A stretch of DNA of 64,000 nucleotides from assembly GCA_002696485.1 (NCBI GenBank), contig NZTP01000083.1:1-64000 (forward strand). The letters run 5' to 3'. The notes beneath the pieces were generated by a model that ran no database searches, was not told the origin of the DNA, and was given only the letters and a program-made list of their open reading frames with translations. Below, one piece after another: positions 29,701 through 37,452 of the stretch (positions within the stretch are counted from its first letter, which is position 1; each line of letters begins with the position of its first letter). The stretch is from Altibacter sp. GTDB lineage: Bacteria; Bacteroidota; Bacteroidia; Flavobacteriales; Flavobacteriaceae. The position numbers and the translations under genes are program-made.

Positions 29701-30384
29701 ACTGCTTCAGAGTACGGAAGTTTTTTTCAAATTGGTTTGAACCTTCAAGCGGTAGATGAAATTCGTAATGGGGTTAATTTCTTCGACCAGAACTTTTCCG
29801 AAGCATTTGGTGCACGCTCTTATTTCTTGAAACCCTCATTGACGTATCGCTATAAGAACTTTAACGATCTCTATTTTCCAACTAAAGGAATGCTGTTTCA
29901 AATTGAAGGGGGTGCCATTGAAGCATTGGATTCAGAAACTATAAGCGCTTTTGTAGATACCGGCATCACGTTTTACAATTCACTGTTAAGTAATAATAGG
30001 TTGGTGTTAAAGACCGAAGCAAAGAGCTATATCACTTTTGGAGATCGCCCTGAGTTCTATCAATCCGCTCAATTAGGGGCTGCACGCGGATTGCGATCGT
30101 ATCGCAATCAAAGGTTTACGGGTGATAAAGACCTATTGGGAAGTGCAGATCTCTATTACAGTTTTGAAGAACTTAAGACCTTTCTCTTTCCATTGGCGAT
30201 CAATGTTTTTGCGGGATACGACATAGGCAGGGTTTGGGTCTCAGGTGAAGATTCCCAACAATGGCACCAGTCGTATGGCGGCGGAGTGCTACTGAAATGG
30301 ACCGATGCGATCTTGGGTAATGTAAGTGCATTCCATGGGGCTGAAGGTTTACGTATAGCCTATGGTTTCGGGCTTAGTTTTTAA
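26713..30384 (+). CDS. Tandem paralogue 3: lipoprotein with degenerate phosphoesterase, kinase-like middle domain and Omp85-like barrel
   Basis: 1223 residues. Lipobox LIASC, Cys at 18. The phosphoesterase motifs are degraded: GDxG becomes GNAS (50), GNHD becomes GKYE (116) and GHxH becomes GHEK (292); GDN (82) and HHP (215) survive. The kinase-like domain is intact and close to copy 1: GGGHQT (438), MRALKK (458), GDWDRH (600) and PRDRDQ (627). The barrel loop motif reads LRSYRNQRFTG, with Ser replacing the usual Gly. It starts 16 bp after copy 2 and overlaps the convergent lipoprotein gene by 11 bp. Sequence and motif pattern group it with copy 1, so the order is 1-2-3 with the odd copy in the middle. 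Confidence 0.9.
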   Translation: MMRCCILLLFSMILIASCTTSGTVIDRNASEVWQDDKDTVSVKATFIITGNASGFNSDKVLSAIKETIVATPSEKRYILFVGDNIRGDSEAKIKENLDKQIAVSKASKAKAFFVPGKYEWEFDGTKGLEVMEDYLEKALETDEVLTPNNGCPLESIEISESIQLLVMDSQWYLENWDKHPGMNDKCEIKTREKLLLEIEGELKDHANKLVLFAIHHPLYTNGFYGGRFSARDHLFPFQGNIPLPGVGTLVAQIRSQGGPSMQDRFNLRYREMVDALLPLLTENDQRILVFSGHEKNLQYIEKGAIRQIISGAGNDTRPVGISDNGLFSHGGQGFTEVAIFEDGSAWATFFGVNAEGKVSELFQKKVITAPIPPKLDHLPTNFPKTMKASVYDLDLVDRSDFFKSFWGNHYRAVYGTKVEAKVAVLDTLYGGLTIERPGGGHQTKSLRLLTKEGKEYNMRALKKSATQFLKSTTFKGIDGEKYFSETVTEELILDFYTAAHPYAAFAIPTLAKAAGVYYTTPELFYVPQQKALGKYNEEYGDQLYMIVEKPSDEYTDKKNFGYPDDVESTDDLLNKLREDEDYILDEEAYIRARIFDMLIGDWDRHSDQWRWAVFENEGGKTAFVPIPRDRDQVFANFDGSFLNVLRKLMGGVNQLGVYGPDIHDVKWFNVAGSKLDRALVKRSAREVWLEQAKILQAAINEQIVDQAFNALPKEVQDSTVVEIKSHLLARKDNLVSIVDRYYSAFIRFQMITGTDKDDYFEITRLPNGVTRIVGYRIKDGEKGDLLFDRTFNSRETEEIWLYGLDDDDVFTVTGEGDHPVLLRIIGGQEKDRYNIQNGKRIKVYDRRSMDHEIVNKGGAQFRFTNFYEANLYDYQKKPSSGGSIGLFTGYNPDTGLSVTAQFEKTVNQFIANPYGRKFNLSAEYHFLTQGLDIKFAKRYAAAVGSFNMLLQGRATSKNYTQNFFGFGNETRNDEETLGIDFNRVNLSWYEGGIGLETASEYGSFFQIGLNLQAVDEIRNGVNFFDQNFSEAFGARSYFLKPSLTYRYKNFNDLYFPTKGMLFQIEGGAIEALDSETISAFVDTGITFYNSLLSNNRLVLKTEAKSYITFGDRPEFYQSAQLGAARGLRSYRNQRFTGDKDLLGSADLYYSFEELKTFLFPLAINVFAGYDIGRVWVSGEDSQQWHQSYGGGVLLKWTDAILGNVSAFHGAEGLRIAYGFGLSF

Positions 30385-31234
30385 GAGATAATTCGTAGAG
30401 ATTTCCTCCCTCATATCCATTGCGTTCATCGGCTATATACAAAGTATTGGCATCCTTAAAACTCACGCTTTCCTTTTGTGATTTATGACCTATTTTTATC
30501 TTCTCCACAGTTCCTTCAAAGAAGCGATCTTCAGGGTAGTCCTTGAAGATAAACACTTTGTTATAGGTAAGAAGTGCTATAGTACCGTTTTTATGATCGA
30601 TAGCTGCACCAGTCACATCACAATCTGAAGGATCCTTACAAGTTTGGAAAGAACTGATTAATTTGGCTTCAAAAGTACCGGCCTGCGCAGGAAGTTTATA
30701 CAACTTTGTCGTGCCATCAAAACTAGCACTACGGTTTCTGGTAAACAAGTAAAAATGCGCATTAAAATAGATAAAAGCCTCTATGTCGAAGTTGCGCTCG
30801 CTCTTCTTTGGAGGAAATTCAGTTTGATCTTCCAAGGAGAATGCCGTCCTTGTGGCAGTGGTTCTGTCGTCTTGGATAGCAACAACATTTGGTACCGTGT
30901 AGATAGCTAGGTTTTGGCGCGCATTATTGTTATTGCCAAAATCACCTATATAAAGCGTTCCTTTTTCATCAGCCGCAAGATCTTCCCAGTCATGATTCTT
31001 GGCATTTTCGATCTTGATGGTTCTCTTAACGGCTTCTGTAGCGGGGTCGACACCAAAAACGGCACGCGCATTTCCTGCATCGGCCACCATCCAGACTAGC
31101 TCACTATCGGGAAGATATTCAATTCCGCTCACTTCATCCAACGCTAGGGGTAAGGAGGCAAGGATTTTTAGCTTTCCAAAGTCTTGACAGCTTATCGAAA
31201 CACAAATAAAACAAAAGAGCAGAAACTTTTTCAT
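30374..31234 (-). CDS. Propeller-like lipoprotein of unknown function
   Basis: 286 residues. Lipobox SISC after a short hydrophobic stretch. The body is made of repeated beta segments with motifs such as LDEVSGIEY, WEDLAADEKGTLYIGD and KESVSFKDANTLYIADE. This pattern fits a six-bladed beta propeller of the SdiA-regulated/esterase-like type seen in Bacteroidota. No catalytic triad is evident. It overlaps the end of paralogue 3 by 11 bp (tail to tail). Its start lies only 5 bases after the strong hairpin downstream of dps and no separate promoter is visible, so its expression probably depends on readthrough from dps. Confidence 0.82.
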   Translation of the reverse strand: MKKFLLFCFICVSISCQDFGKLKILASLPLALDEVSGIEYLPDSELVWMVADAGNARAVFGVDPATEAVKRTIKIENAKNHDWEDLAADEKGTLYIGDFGNNNNARQNLAIYTVPNVVAIQDDRTTATRTAFSLEDQTEFPPKKSERNFDIEAFIYFNAHFYLFTRNRSASFDGTTKLYKLPAQAGTFEAKLISSFQTCKDPSDCDVTGAAIDHKNGTIALLTYNKVFIFKDYPEDRFFEGTVEKIKIGHKSQKESVSFKDANTLYIADERNGYEGGNLYELSLKN

Positions 31235-31237
31235 AAT

Positions 31238-31263
31238 AAAAAGTCTGCCCGAAGGCAGACTTT
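31238..31263 (-). terminator. Intrinsic terminator of dps with UUCG tetraloop
   Basis: On the minus strand a 10-bp perfect stem (AAAGTCTGCC / GGCAGACTTT) closes a TTCG tetraloop, giving the very stable C(UUCG)G type, followed by a T run. It lies 17 bp after the dps stop and 5 bp before the ATG of the next gene. Confidence 0.85.
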
Positions 31264-31279
31264 GTGGTTTTAGTAAAGG

Positions 31280-31771
31280 TTATGCTGTGGGATGCGTATC
31301 GTTTGTTTTCATAGACCAAGCATCTAGCATCCAACTAGTCTTTTCCAGATCGGCAATATACGATCCAATGAGGTCTATGGTTCCCTCATCGCCCGCAGCG
31401 TCTGCCTTTTCGATCACCTTTCGCATTTGCTGAATTATGGTGCCATGGTCATTAAGAAGGGTCTTCACCATTTGCACATCGTCGATGGTAGAAGAAGATT
31501 CTTTTAAATTGGATTTTTCTAAATAGTCTGAAAAATTACTCACAGGCTGAAACCGTAAGGTAAGAATACGTTCTGCGATCTCATCGATCTTGAGTTTAGC
31601 ATCGTCGTACATTTCTTCAAACTTTATATGAAGATCAAAAAAGTTTTTTCCAACAACGTTCCAATGAAAATTTCGCAATTTTTGATAGTACACGTGGTAA
31701 TCGGCTAATAAGATATTGAGTTCTTGTGCCGTTTTGGTGATTTTAGTCTTATCCAGGTTCAAGTAATTCAT
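31280..31771 (-). CDS. dps: Dps-family DNA-binding ferritin-like protein
   Basis: 163 residues from the ATG at 31771 (MNYLNLDK), the standard Dps length. Longer in-frame starts up to 31894 lie upstream of the promoter and add 41 non-homologous residues, so I reject them. Ferroxidase ligands are in NFHWNVVGKNFFDLHIKFEE (H, H, D, E pattern) with the second helix LKIDEIAERI. Dps forms dodecamers that oxidise Fe(II) with peroxide, mineralise iron and protect DNA in starvation or oxidative stress. It has its own promoter and terminator and is likely monocistronic, with some readthrough into the lipoprotein gene. Confidence 0.95.
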   Translation of the reverse strand: MNYLNLDKTKITKTAQELNILLADYHVYYQKLRNFHWNVVGKNFFDLHIKFEEMYDDAKLKIDEIAERILTLRFQPVSNFSDYLEKSNLKESSSTIDDVQMVKTLLNDHGTIIQQMRKVIEKADAAGDEGTIDLIGSYIADLEKTSWMLDAWSMKTNDTHPTA

Positions 31772-31794
31772 AGATTTTAATTTTTTGGTTCTTT

Positions 31795-31825
31795 CAAAAG
31801 TACGAGCAAAGCAAGGGAGTGCCAA
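31795..31825 (-). promoter_or_regulatory. Two-part promoter for dps
   Basis: TACTTTTG (-7) at 31802-31795 and TTG (-33) at 31825-31823 with a 20-bp gap. It lies 23 bases upstream of the ATG at 31771 and fixes the short start. Confidence 0.65.
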
Positions 31826-31944
31826 TTTTTGAGCGCTGTTTAATGTTTTTTTAACGCTGAAATTCTGCATTTTAAGAAATTGTAAAGAATACATTTTAAT
31901 GAGGGTTATCCGGTAATCGCCAAGTATCTTTCTTGTAATTATTG

Positions 31945-31952
31945 TACCTTTG
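31945..31952 (+). promoter_or_regulatory. -7 element TACCTTTG for the cys/polysaccharide operon
   Basis: TACCTTTG fits TAnnTTTG and ends 23 bases before cysQ. It is the likely main promoter of the long plus-strand gene run. No clear -33 at standard distance. Confidence 0.6.
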
Positions 31953-31975
31953 GCGCTTCAAATAGCTCCCAATCT

Positions 31976-32767
31976 ATGAAACCCTATTTAACCTTGGCCA
32001 TACAGGCTGCATTGGACGCAGGTGAAAAGATCTTAAGTGTGTATGAAACCGGTTTTGACATCGAGACCAAGGACGACAATTCACCACTAACTACCGCCGA
32101 TACATTGGCCAACGATGCCATTATGCGCTACCTCAGGCAAACGGATATACCCATTATAAGTGAAGAGAACAAACGCATTGCTTATTCAGAACGAAAAAAC
32201 TGGACACGCTGCTGGATCGTGGATCCGCTGGACGGAACGAAAGAGTTTATTAAACGGAATGGCGAATTTACGGTGAACATTGCCTTAATTGAGGATAATG
32301 CACCCCTATTGGGTGTTATTTATGTCCCGGTAAGCAAAATACTTTATTTTACGTCACAGGACGGTACCAAGGCATATAAGATCGAATTAGCTTCGGAAAC
32401 GGTTTCCGTAGATGATATCTTCGCAAATGCTTCGGAAATACAACCCGATACAAAAGGGGGGTCTCCGGTAAGGATCGCAGGGAGTCGTTCTCATTTAAAT
32501 GAGGATACCAAGGCATTTATTTCAGAAATAGAGAAAGAGAATTTGGTTGAAATCGTTTCTAAAGGAAGTTCTTTAAAATTTTGTTTGGTGGCTGAAGGGG
32601 CTGCCCATGTGTACCCGCGGTTTGCACCTACCATGGAATGGGATACGGCTGCAGGTCAGGCTATTTGTGAAGCAGTGAAGATCAAGGTTCTGGATAACGA
32701 TACTCAAAAACCGTTGCGCTATAACAAGGAGAATTTATTGAATCCTTACTTTTTGGTAACTGCCTAA
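31976..32767 (+). CDS. cysQ: 3'(2'),5'-bisphosphate nucleotidase
   Basis: 263 residues, inositol-monophosphatase superfamily. CysQ hydrolyses 3'-phosphoadenosine 5'-phosphate (PAP) to AMP, removing the inhibitory by-product of PAPS-using enzymes. Metal-binding motifs: SEENK (the EE type) near residue 62, WIVDPLDGTKEF near 80, and the C-terminal EWDTAAGQAI (WDxAA). The stop overlaps the next start by one base (TAATG). Placed first in an operon that goes on to make PAPS and then encodes a sulfotransferase, it probably clears PAP made during polysaccharide sulfation. Confidence 0.95.
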   Translation: MKPYLTLAIQAALDAGEKILSVYETGFDIETKDDNSPLTTADTLANDAIMRYLRQTDIPIISEENKRIAYSERKNWTRCWIVDPLDGTKEFIKRNGEFTVNIALIEDNAPLLGVIYVPVSKILYFTSQDGTKAYKIELASETVSVDDIFANASEIQPDTKGGSPVRIAGSRSHLNEDTKAFISEIEKENLVEIVSKGSSLKFCLVAEGAAHVYPRFAPTMEWDTAAGQAICEAVKIKVLDNDTQKPLRYNKENLLNPYFLVTA

Positions 32768-33192
32768 TGAAAGACACATCCTATAAAAGGCACATCGCCA
32801 AGACCATCACTTGGCGTATTGTTGGAACCGTTGATACTATTCTGCTTTCTTGGTTGATCACGGGAGATCCTTTATTGGGGTTGCAAATTGGTCTAGCTGA
32901 GGTCATCACCAAAATGATCCTCTACTTTATCCATGAACGGGTTTGGTTTAGAGTGAACCTATCGAAGAATGGTAAGGTACTGGAAAGTAGAAAACGACAC
33001 ATAGCCAAGACATTCACATGGCGCGGTCTGGGGACTTTGGATACAATGATCATATCGTGGATCATTTCGGGGAATCCGTTTACCGGACTGAAAATTGGAT
33101 TCGCAGAGTTGATCACAAAGATGATTTTATATTATCTTCACGAAAGAGTTTGGTATCGAACGGATTACGGATTAAAAGCACGCAAATACTAA
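32767..33192 (+). CDS. Double DUF2061 membrane protein
   Basis: 141 residues built from two ~55-residue DUF2061 units. Each begins with KRHIAKT(I/F)TWR, contains an LI(T/S)G-type turn flanked by hydrophobic helices, and ends ITKMILY(F/Y)(I/L)HERVW. DUF2061 proteins are small predicted membrane proteins, usually a single unit, often near sulfate-activation genes. The molecular role is not established. It lies between cysQ and cysC with one-base overlap and 5-bp gap, which links it to PAPS metabolism; a role in sulfate or sulfated-product handling is inference. Confidence 0.88.
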   Translation: MKDTSYKRHIAKTITWRIVGTVDTILLSWLITGDPLLGLQIGLAEVITKMILYFIHERVWFRVNLSKNGKVLESRKRHIAKTFTWRGLGTLDTMIISWIISGNPFTGLKIGFAELITKMILYYLHERVWYRTDYGLKARKY

Positions 33193-33197
33193 CAGCA

Positions 33198-33788
33198 ATG
33201 AAGCATATCGTCCCGCATGATTTTTCAGTAAAAAAAGAACAAAGAAACCGCCTTAACGGTCACGGAAGCTTCTTGATATGGTTTACAGGCTTGTCCGGTT
33301 CCGGAAAATCTACAATAGCCAATGCCGTAGAAGCACAACTTCTAGAACGGGGCATTCATACCTATACCTTGGATGGCGATAATGTGCGAAAAGGACTCAA
33401 TACCAACCTATCCTTTACACCCGAAGACCGTACCGAAAATATTCGAAGAATAGCAGAGGTTTCGCACCTGATGATCGATGCCGGATTGGTAGTATTGGCG
33501 GCGTTTGTATCGCCCTATGCAAAGGATCGAGAAGCAATCCAAAAGATCGTAGGATATACCAATTACATTGAAGTATTTGTCAATACACCCTTAGAAGAGT
33601 GTGAGCGCCGGGATGTAAAGGGTTTATATGCCAAAGCGCGGGCCGGCGAGATAAAGAATTTTACAGGGATAGATGCGCCATACGAAGCTCCGGTAGCACC
33701 CCATGTGCAGATAGACACCATGAAGGTTACGGTGGCGAATGCCGTAGAACAAATTTTAAAAGCGATAGAAAGTAAACTTAACATATAA
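33198..33788 (+). CDS. cysC: Adenylylsulfate (APS) kinase
   Basis: 196 residues from the ATG at 33198. It phosphorylates APS to PAPS, the sulfuryl donor. The P-loop is GLSGSGKST near residue 37, DGDNVRKGL is the APS-binding block, and the FVSPY segment and the C-terminal FTGIDAPYE complete the family signature. An upstream in-frame start at 33018 would run through DUF2061 and is rejected. The stop overlaps the cysD start (TAATG-type). Its presence, with no PAPS or APS reductase in the window, points to sulfation rather than only cysteine synthesis. Confidence 0.96.
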   Translation: MKHIVPHDFSVKKEQRNRLNGHGSFLIWFTGLSGSGKSTIANAVEAQLLERGIHTYTLDGDNVRKGLNTNLSFTPEDRTENIRRIAEVSHLMIDAGLVVLAAFVSPYAKDREAIQKIVGYTNYIEVFVNTPLEECERRDVKGLYAKARAGEIKNFTGIDAPYEAPVAPHVQIDTMKVTVANAVEQILKAIESKLNI

Positions 33789-34693
33789 TGAGCAGGTATT
33801 ATTTGAACTATTTGGACGAATTGGAGTCTGAAGCAATTTTTATATTACGCGAAGTATGGGCTCAATTTCAAAATCCGGTGATTCTATTCTCCGGAGGGAA
33901 GGATTCCATTGTAGTTACCCACTTGGCTAAGAAAGCCTTTTATCCGTCACGTATTCCATTCCCACTTATGCACGTGGATACCGGGCATAATTTTCCTGAA
34001 ACCATTCGGTTTCGGGATGATCTCATCAATGAACTTGAGGCTCAATTGATTGTAGGTTCCGTACAGGAATCTATCGATCAGGGACGGGTAGCGGAAGAAC
34101 GGGGTAAGAACGCTACCAGGAATGCCTTACAGATCACAACCTTGTTAGATGCTATAGAGATGCACAAGGTAGATTGTGCCATAGGGGGCGGAAGACGTGA
34201 TGAAGAAAAAGCAAGAGCTAAAGAACGCTTTTTTTCGCATCGTGATGATTTTGGACAATGGGATCCTAAGAACCAACGACCCGAATTATGGAACCTGCTC
34301 AACGGAAAACATTTTGAAGGAGAGCACTTCAGAGCATTTCCAATAAGCAACTGGACCGAGATGGACGTGTGGAACTACATTCTTAGAGAAAACATCAAGA
34401 TTCCATCGTTGTACTTTGCACATGAGCGCGAGGTAGTATGGCGAAGCAATTCTTGGATACCCGTATCCGAGCATTTGAAACTAGAGGATGGAGAAAAGGT
34501 TCTCACAAAGAAGATTCGTTTTAGAACTTTGGGTGACATCACCATAACAGGGGGCATTGAAAGTGAAGCAGACACACTGGAAAAGATCGTTACAGAAGTG
34601 GCTGCTATGAAGCAAACCGAACGAGGTAACCGAAGTGACGATAAGCGCAGTGAAACTGCCATGGAAGACAGAAAGCGACAAGGTTATTTTTAA
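33788..34693 (+). CDS. cysD: Sulfate adenylyltransferase subunit 2
   Basis: 301 residues. CysD is the catalytic subunit that makes APS from ATP and sulfate, driven by the GTPase CysN. The PP-loop motif SGGKDS is near residue 39, the conserved GGGRRDEEKARAKER segment is near 140, and the C terminus ends in the typical KRQGYF. Length is normal for CysD. cysN starts 22 bp downstream, as expected for subunits of one enzyme. Confidence 0.97.
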   Translation: MSRYYLNYLDELESEAIFILREVWAQFQNPVILFSGGKDSIVVTHLAKKAFYPSRIPFPLMHVDTGHNFPETIRFRDDLINELEAQLIVGSVQESIDQGRVAEERGKNATRNALQITTLLDAIEMHKVDCAIGGGRRDEEKARAKERFFSHRDDFGQWDPKNQRPELWNLLNGKHFEGEHFRAFPISNWTEMDVWNYILRENIKIPSLYFAHEREVVWRSNSWIPVSEHLKLEDGEKVLTKKIRFRTLGDITITGGIESEADTLEKIVTEVAAMKQTERGNRSDDKRSETAMEDRKRQGYF

Positions 34694-34715
34694 GATAATT
34701 AGTAAAGAACCCAAT

Positions 34716-35972
34716 ATGAAAATTGATAATAATCAGCTACTACGATTTACGACGGCCGGAAGTGTGGACGACGGTAAGAGCACACTCATTGGTCGACTAC
34801 TTTACGATAGTAAAGCCATTTTTGAGGATCAGTTGGCCGCTGTAGAAACGACTAGCAAGAAAAAAGGACACGCCGGAGTAGACCTGGCACTTTTTACAGA
34901 CGGACTTAGAGATGAAAGAGAACAAGGGATTACAATAGATGTTGCCTACCGCTATTTTACCACGCCAAAGCGAAAATTCATTATCGCAGACACACCCGGG
35001 CACATTCAATATACCCGGAATATGGTTACCGGTGCATCTACTGCCAACGCCGCCCTCATTTTGATTGATGCAAGGAACGGAGTGATCGAACAAACAAAGC
35101 GACATGCATTTATTGCTTCCTTACTTCAAATACCTCACCTTATTGTGTGTATCAATAAAATGGATCTCGTTGATTATTCAGAGCAAGTATACAATGATAT
35201 TATTATTCAGTTCGAGGAATTTTCATCAAAACTCTATACCAAGGATATTCAATTCCTGCCCATTAGTGCTTTAGATGGCGATAATGTGGTAAATCGCTCT
35301 ACACGTATGGACTGGTACCAAGGGGCACCGCTGCTTCATACATTGGAACACATGCATATAAGCAGTGATATCAACAAAATTGATGCGCGCTTTCCGGTGC
35401 AAACGGTAATTAGACCACAACGCGACGAATTTATAGATTACAGAGGATACGCCGGTAGGGTAGCCAGCGGTATATTTAGACCCGGGGATGCGATCACCGT
35501 ACTACCTTCAGGCTTCACTTCAAAAATCAAATCCATCGATACACTGGAGGGCACTCTGGAGGAAGCTTTCGCCCCTATGTCTGCCGCCATAACCTTAGAA
35601 GATGATATTGACGTAAGCAGAGGTGACATGATCGTCAAGACCAATAACAAACCAACACCTACGCAAGAGTTCGATGCCATGTTGTGTTGGCTTCATAATG
35701 ATGCGGCAAGACCTCGCGCCAAATACACCATCTTACATACCTCGAACGAACAAAAAGCCATGATCAAAGAAGTTCTTTACAAGATTGATATCAATACCTA
35801 TTCGCGTGAAGAAGAGAATAAGGAATTGGGCATGAACGACATTGCGCGTATCAAGGTTCGTACCACCAGACCTCTCATGATCGACGAGTACAGAGACAAC
35901 AGGATAACAGGTAGCTTTATCCTGATAGATGATGCCACGCATGAAACCGTCGCCGCAGGAATGATACTGTAA
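34716..35972 (+). CDS. cysN: Sulfate adenylyltransferase subunit 1 (GTPase)
   Basis: 418 residues from the ATG at 34716, after the cysD stop; the earlier in-frame start at 34635 overlaps cysD and gives a non-conserved N terminus. It is an EF-Tu-like GTPase: G1 SVDDGKST, switch I region with REQGITID, G3 DTPGH, G4 NKMD. It powers CysD. No CysC-type kinase domain is fused at the C terminus, consistent with the separate cysC gene. It is the last of the sulfate-activation genes before wzx. Confidence 0.97.
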   Translation: MKIDNNQLLRFTTAGSVDDGKSTLIGRLLYDSKAIFEDQLAAVETTSKKKGHAGVDLALFTDGLRDEREQGITIDVAYRYFTTPKRKFIIADTPGHIQYTRNMVTGASTANAALILIDARNGVIEQTKRHAFIASLLQIPHLIVCINKMDLVDYSEQVYNDIIIQFEEFSSKLYTKDIQFLPISALDGDNVVNRSTRMDWYQGAPLLHTLEHMHISSDINKIDARFPVQTVIRPQRDEFIDYRGYAGRVASGIFRPGDAITVLPSGFTSKIKSIDTLEGTLEEAFAPMSAAITLEDDIDVSRGDMIVKTNNKPTPTQEFDAMLCWLHNDAARPRAKYTILHTSNEQKAMIKEVLYKIDINTYSREEENKELGMNDIARIKVRTTRPLMIDEYRDNRITGSFILIDDATHETVAAGMIL

Positions 35973-36027
35973 GAGTTTCAGAATAGAATAGCGATAGTAT
36001 AGCTATCGAGACCGTTTAAAATTGTAC

Positions 36028-37452
36028 ATGGGACAAGGAAAGAGCATTCTAAAGAACACATTGATCTATGCTATAGGGAACTTTGGTTCCAAGGCTCTTA
36101 CATTTTTATTGCTTCCGTTATACTCCTTCTATCTTACCAAAGATGAATTTGGAACCTACGATCTTATCATCGTTTCTATAAATCTCCTTGCTCCCATCAT
36201 TACCTTGCAAACCTCAGAAGCAATCTATCGCTGGCTGTTGGAGGCTAAAGATGATACCGGTAAGCAAGCAAGGATTATTTTCCACGGTTTGACCATAATA
36301 ACAGCGATTGCAGCAGTCTTCTTTGTGGTCTATTATGTACTTACCTTTTTCATCGACTTCCGATACACCGGGTATTTTGCAGGCATGCTCCTACTAAGCT
36401 GCTACTTGCCCTTCCTTCAAAAGATTTTAAGAGGGTTGGGGAAAACAAAGGTGTTTGCAGCTTCGGGAATTCTATATACCGTATCATTTCTAGGGTGTAC
36501 GATCCTTTTTCTAGCTGTATTGAAAATGGGATTGGAGAGTTTGCTCCTAGCATCTATTATCTCGGGATTGGTGACCATCACCTTTGTTATATATAATCTT
36601 TCGTGGAAAGGGGTGTTTTCTAACAATCGCTTCAATAAGTCCGAAATGCGCGAAATGATAGGCTACTCGCTACCGTTAGTGCCAAATGCGGTGAGTTGGT
36701 GGCTCATTAACGCTGCAGATAAATATTTGATCGTCCTCATCTTAAATATCCAAGCCAACGGTATCTACGCCGTATCTACCAGATTTCCGGCCGTGGTAAC
36801 CCTGGTGAATTCTATCTTTCTGTTAGCGTGGCAGGATCACGGCATAAGTGTGAAGGAGGATAAAGAGAATACCGCTTTTTTTTCGAAACTTTTCGATAAG
36901 TTCATCACCTTAGAACTTACGCTGGTCATTTTCTTGATCTCTATTTCGTATTATTTGGTTCGGTATCTTATCGACCCGGTCTACTTGGAAGCATGGAAAT
37001 ATTTGCCATTTCTATTCATTGGTGTGGCTTTTCAAGCATTTGCATCTTACGTAGGCGTGGGATATCAACGCGCCAAACGTACCAAGCATATTTTCACAAC
37101 ATCGTTGGCCGGTGGGATCGTAAACATTGCAATTAGTTTGTTACTCTTAAAGCATATCGGTCTTTATGCGCCGGCAGTGGGAACATTTTTCAGTTTTTTA
37201 GTGATGTATATATTACGAAAGGTACAAACCGATCACTTCTTTAAAATTGAAGTTAATAACATAAAACTCGTTTCGCTAACTTGTGTAGCGATCGTATTTG
37301 CCTTTTTAACGCAGCTCACAAATTTTTATCTTGATCTCTTTTTAATCGGGAGTTCTTTGTTTGGATTGATATTCCTGAACAAAAAGCTGTTCCACGATCT
37401 GTTCTATCTTACAAAGAAGCAGTTGACAAACCTTAAAAATAATAATGGATGA
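36028..37452 (+). CDS. Wzx-type polysaccharide flippase
   Basis: 474 residues from the ATG at 36028 (a TTG two codons earlier is possible). About 12-14 hydrophobic helices span the protein, and the N terminus (KNTLIYAIGNFGSKALTFLLLP) is typical of the MATE/MOP-superfamily polysaccharide transporters. Wzx moves undecaprenyl-diphosphate-linked repeat units from the cytosolic to the periplasmic face. The stop overlaps the next gene by 4 bases (ATGA). It marks the start of the polymer-assembly genes. Confidence 0.93.
   Translation: MGQGKSILKNTLIYAIGNFGSKALTFLLLPLYSFYLTKDEFGTYDLIIVSINLLAPIITLQTSEAIYRWLLEAKDDTGKQARIIFHGLTIITAIAAVFFVVYYVLTFFIDFRYTGYFAGMLLLSCYLPFLQKILRGLGKTKVFAASGILYTVSFLGCTILFLAVLKMGLESLLLASIISGLVTITFVIYNLSWKGVFSNNRFNKSEMREMIGYSLPLVPNAVSWWLINAADKYLIVLILNIQANGIYAVSTRFPAVVTLVNSIFLLAWQDHGISVKEDKENTAFFSKLFDKFITLELTLVIFLISISYYLVRYLIDPVYLEAWKYLPFLFIGVAFQAFASYVGVGYQRAKRTKHIFTTSLAGGIVNIAISLLLLKHIGLYAPAVGTFFSFLVMYILRKVQTDHFFKIEVNNIKLVSLTCVAIVFAFLTQLTNFYLDLFLIGSSLFGLIFLNKKLFHDLFYLTKKQLTNLKNNNG

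Noticed and set aside
19277-30384. Triplication as an assembly artefact
   Set aside because: The three copies differ throughout in amino acids, active-site motifs and length, so they are true diverged paralogues.
31772-31894. N-terminal extension of Dps by 41 residues
   Set aside because: The dps promoter lies at 31795-31825, inside the extension, and Dps proteins normally begin at the MNYLNLDK position.
31976-35972. Simple cysteine biosynthesis operon
   Set aside because: cysH, cysI, cysJ and sulfate transport genes are missing and a PAPS-using sulfotransferase is downstream, so sulfation explains the set better.
35992-36008. Hairpin CGATAG-TATAG-CTATCG between cysN and wzx as a terminator
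   Set aside because: The stem is only 6 bp and AT-rich, with no T run; it would not stop transcription and the genes look co-transcribed.
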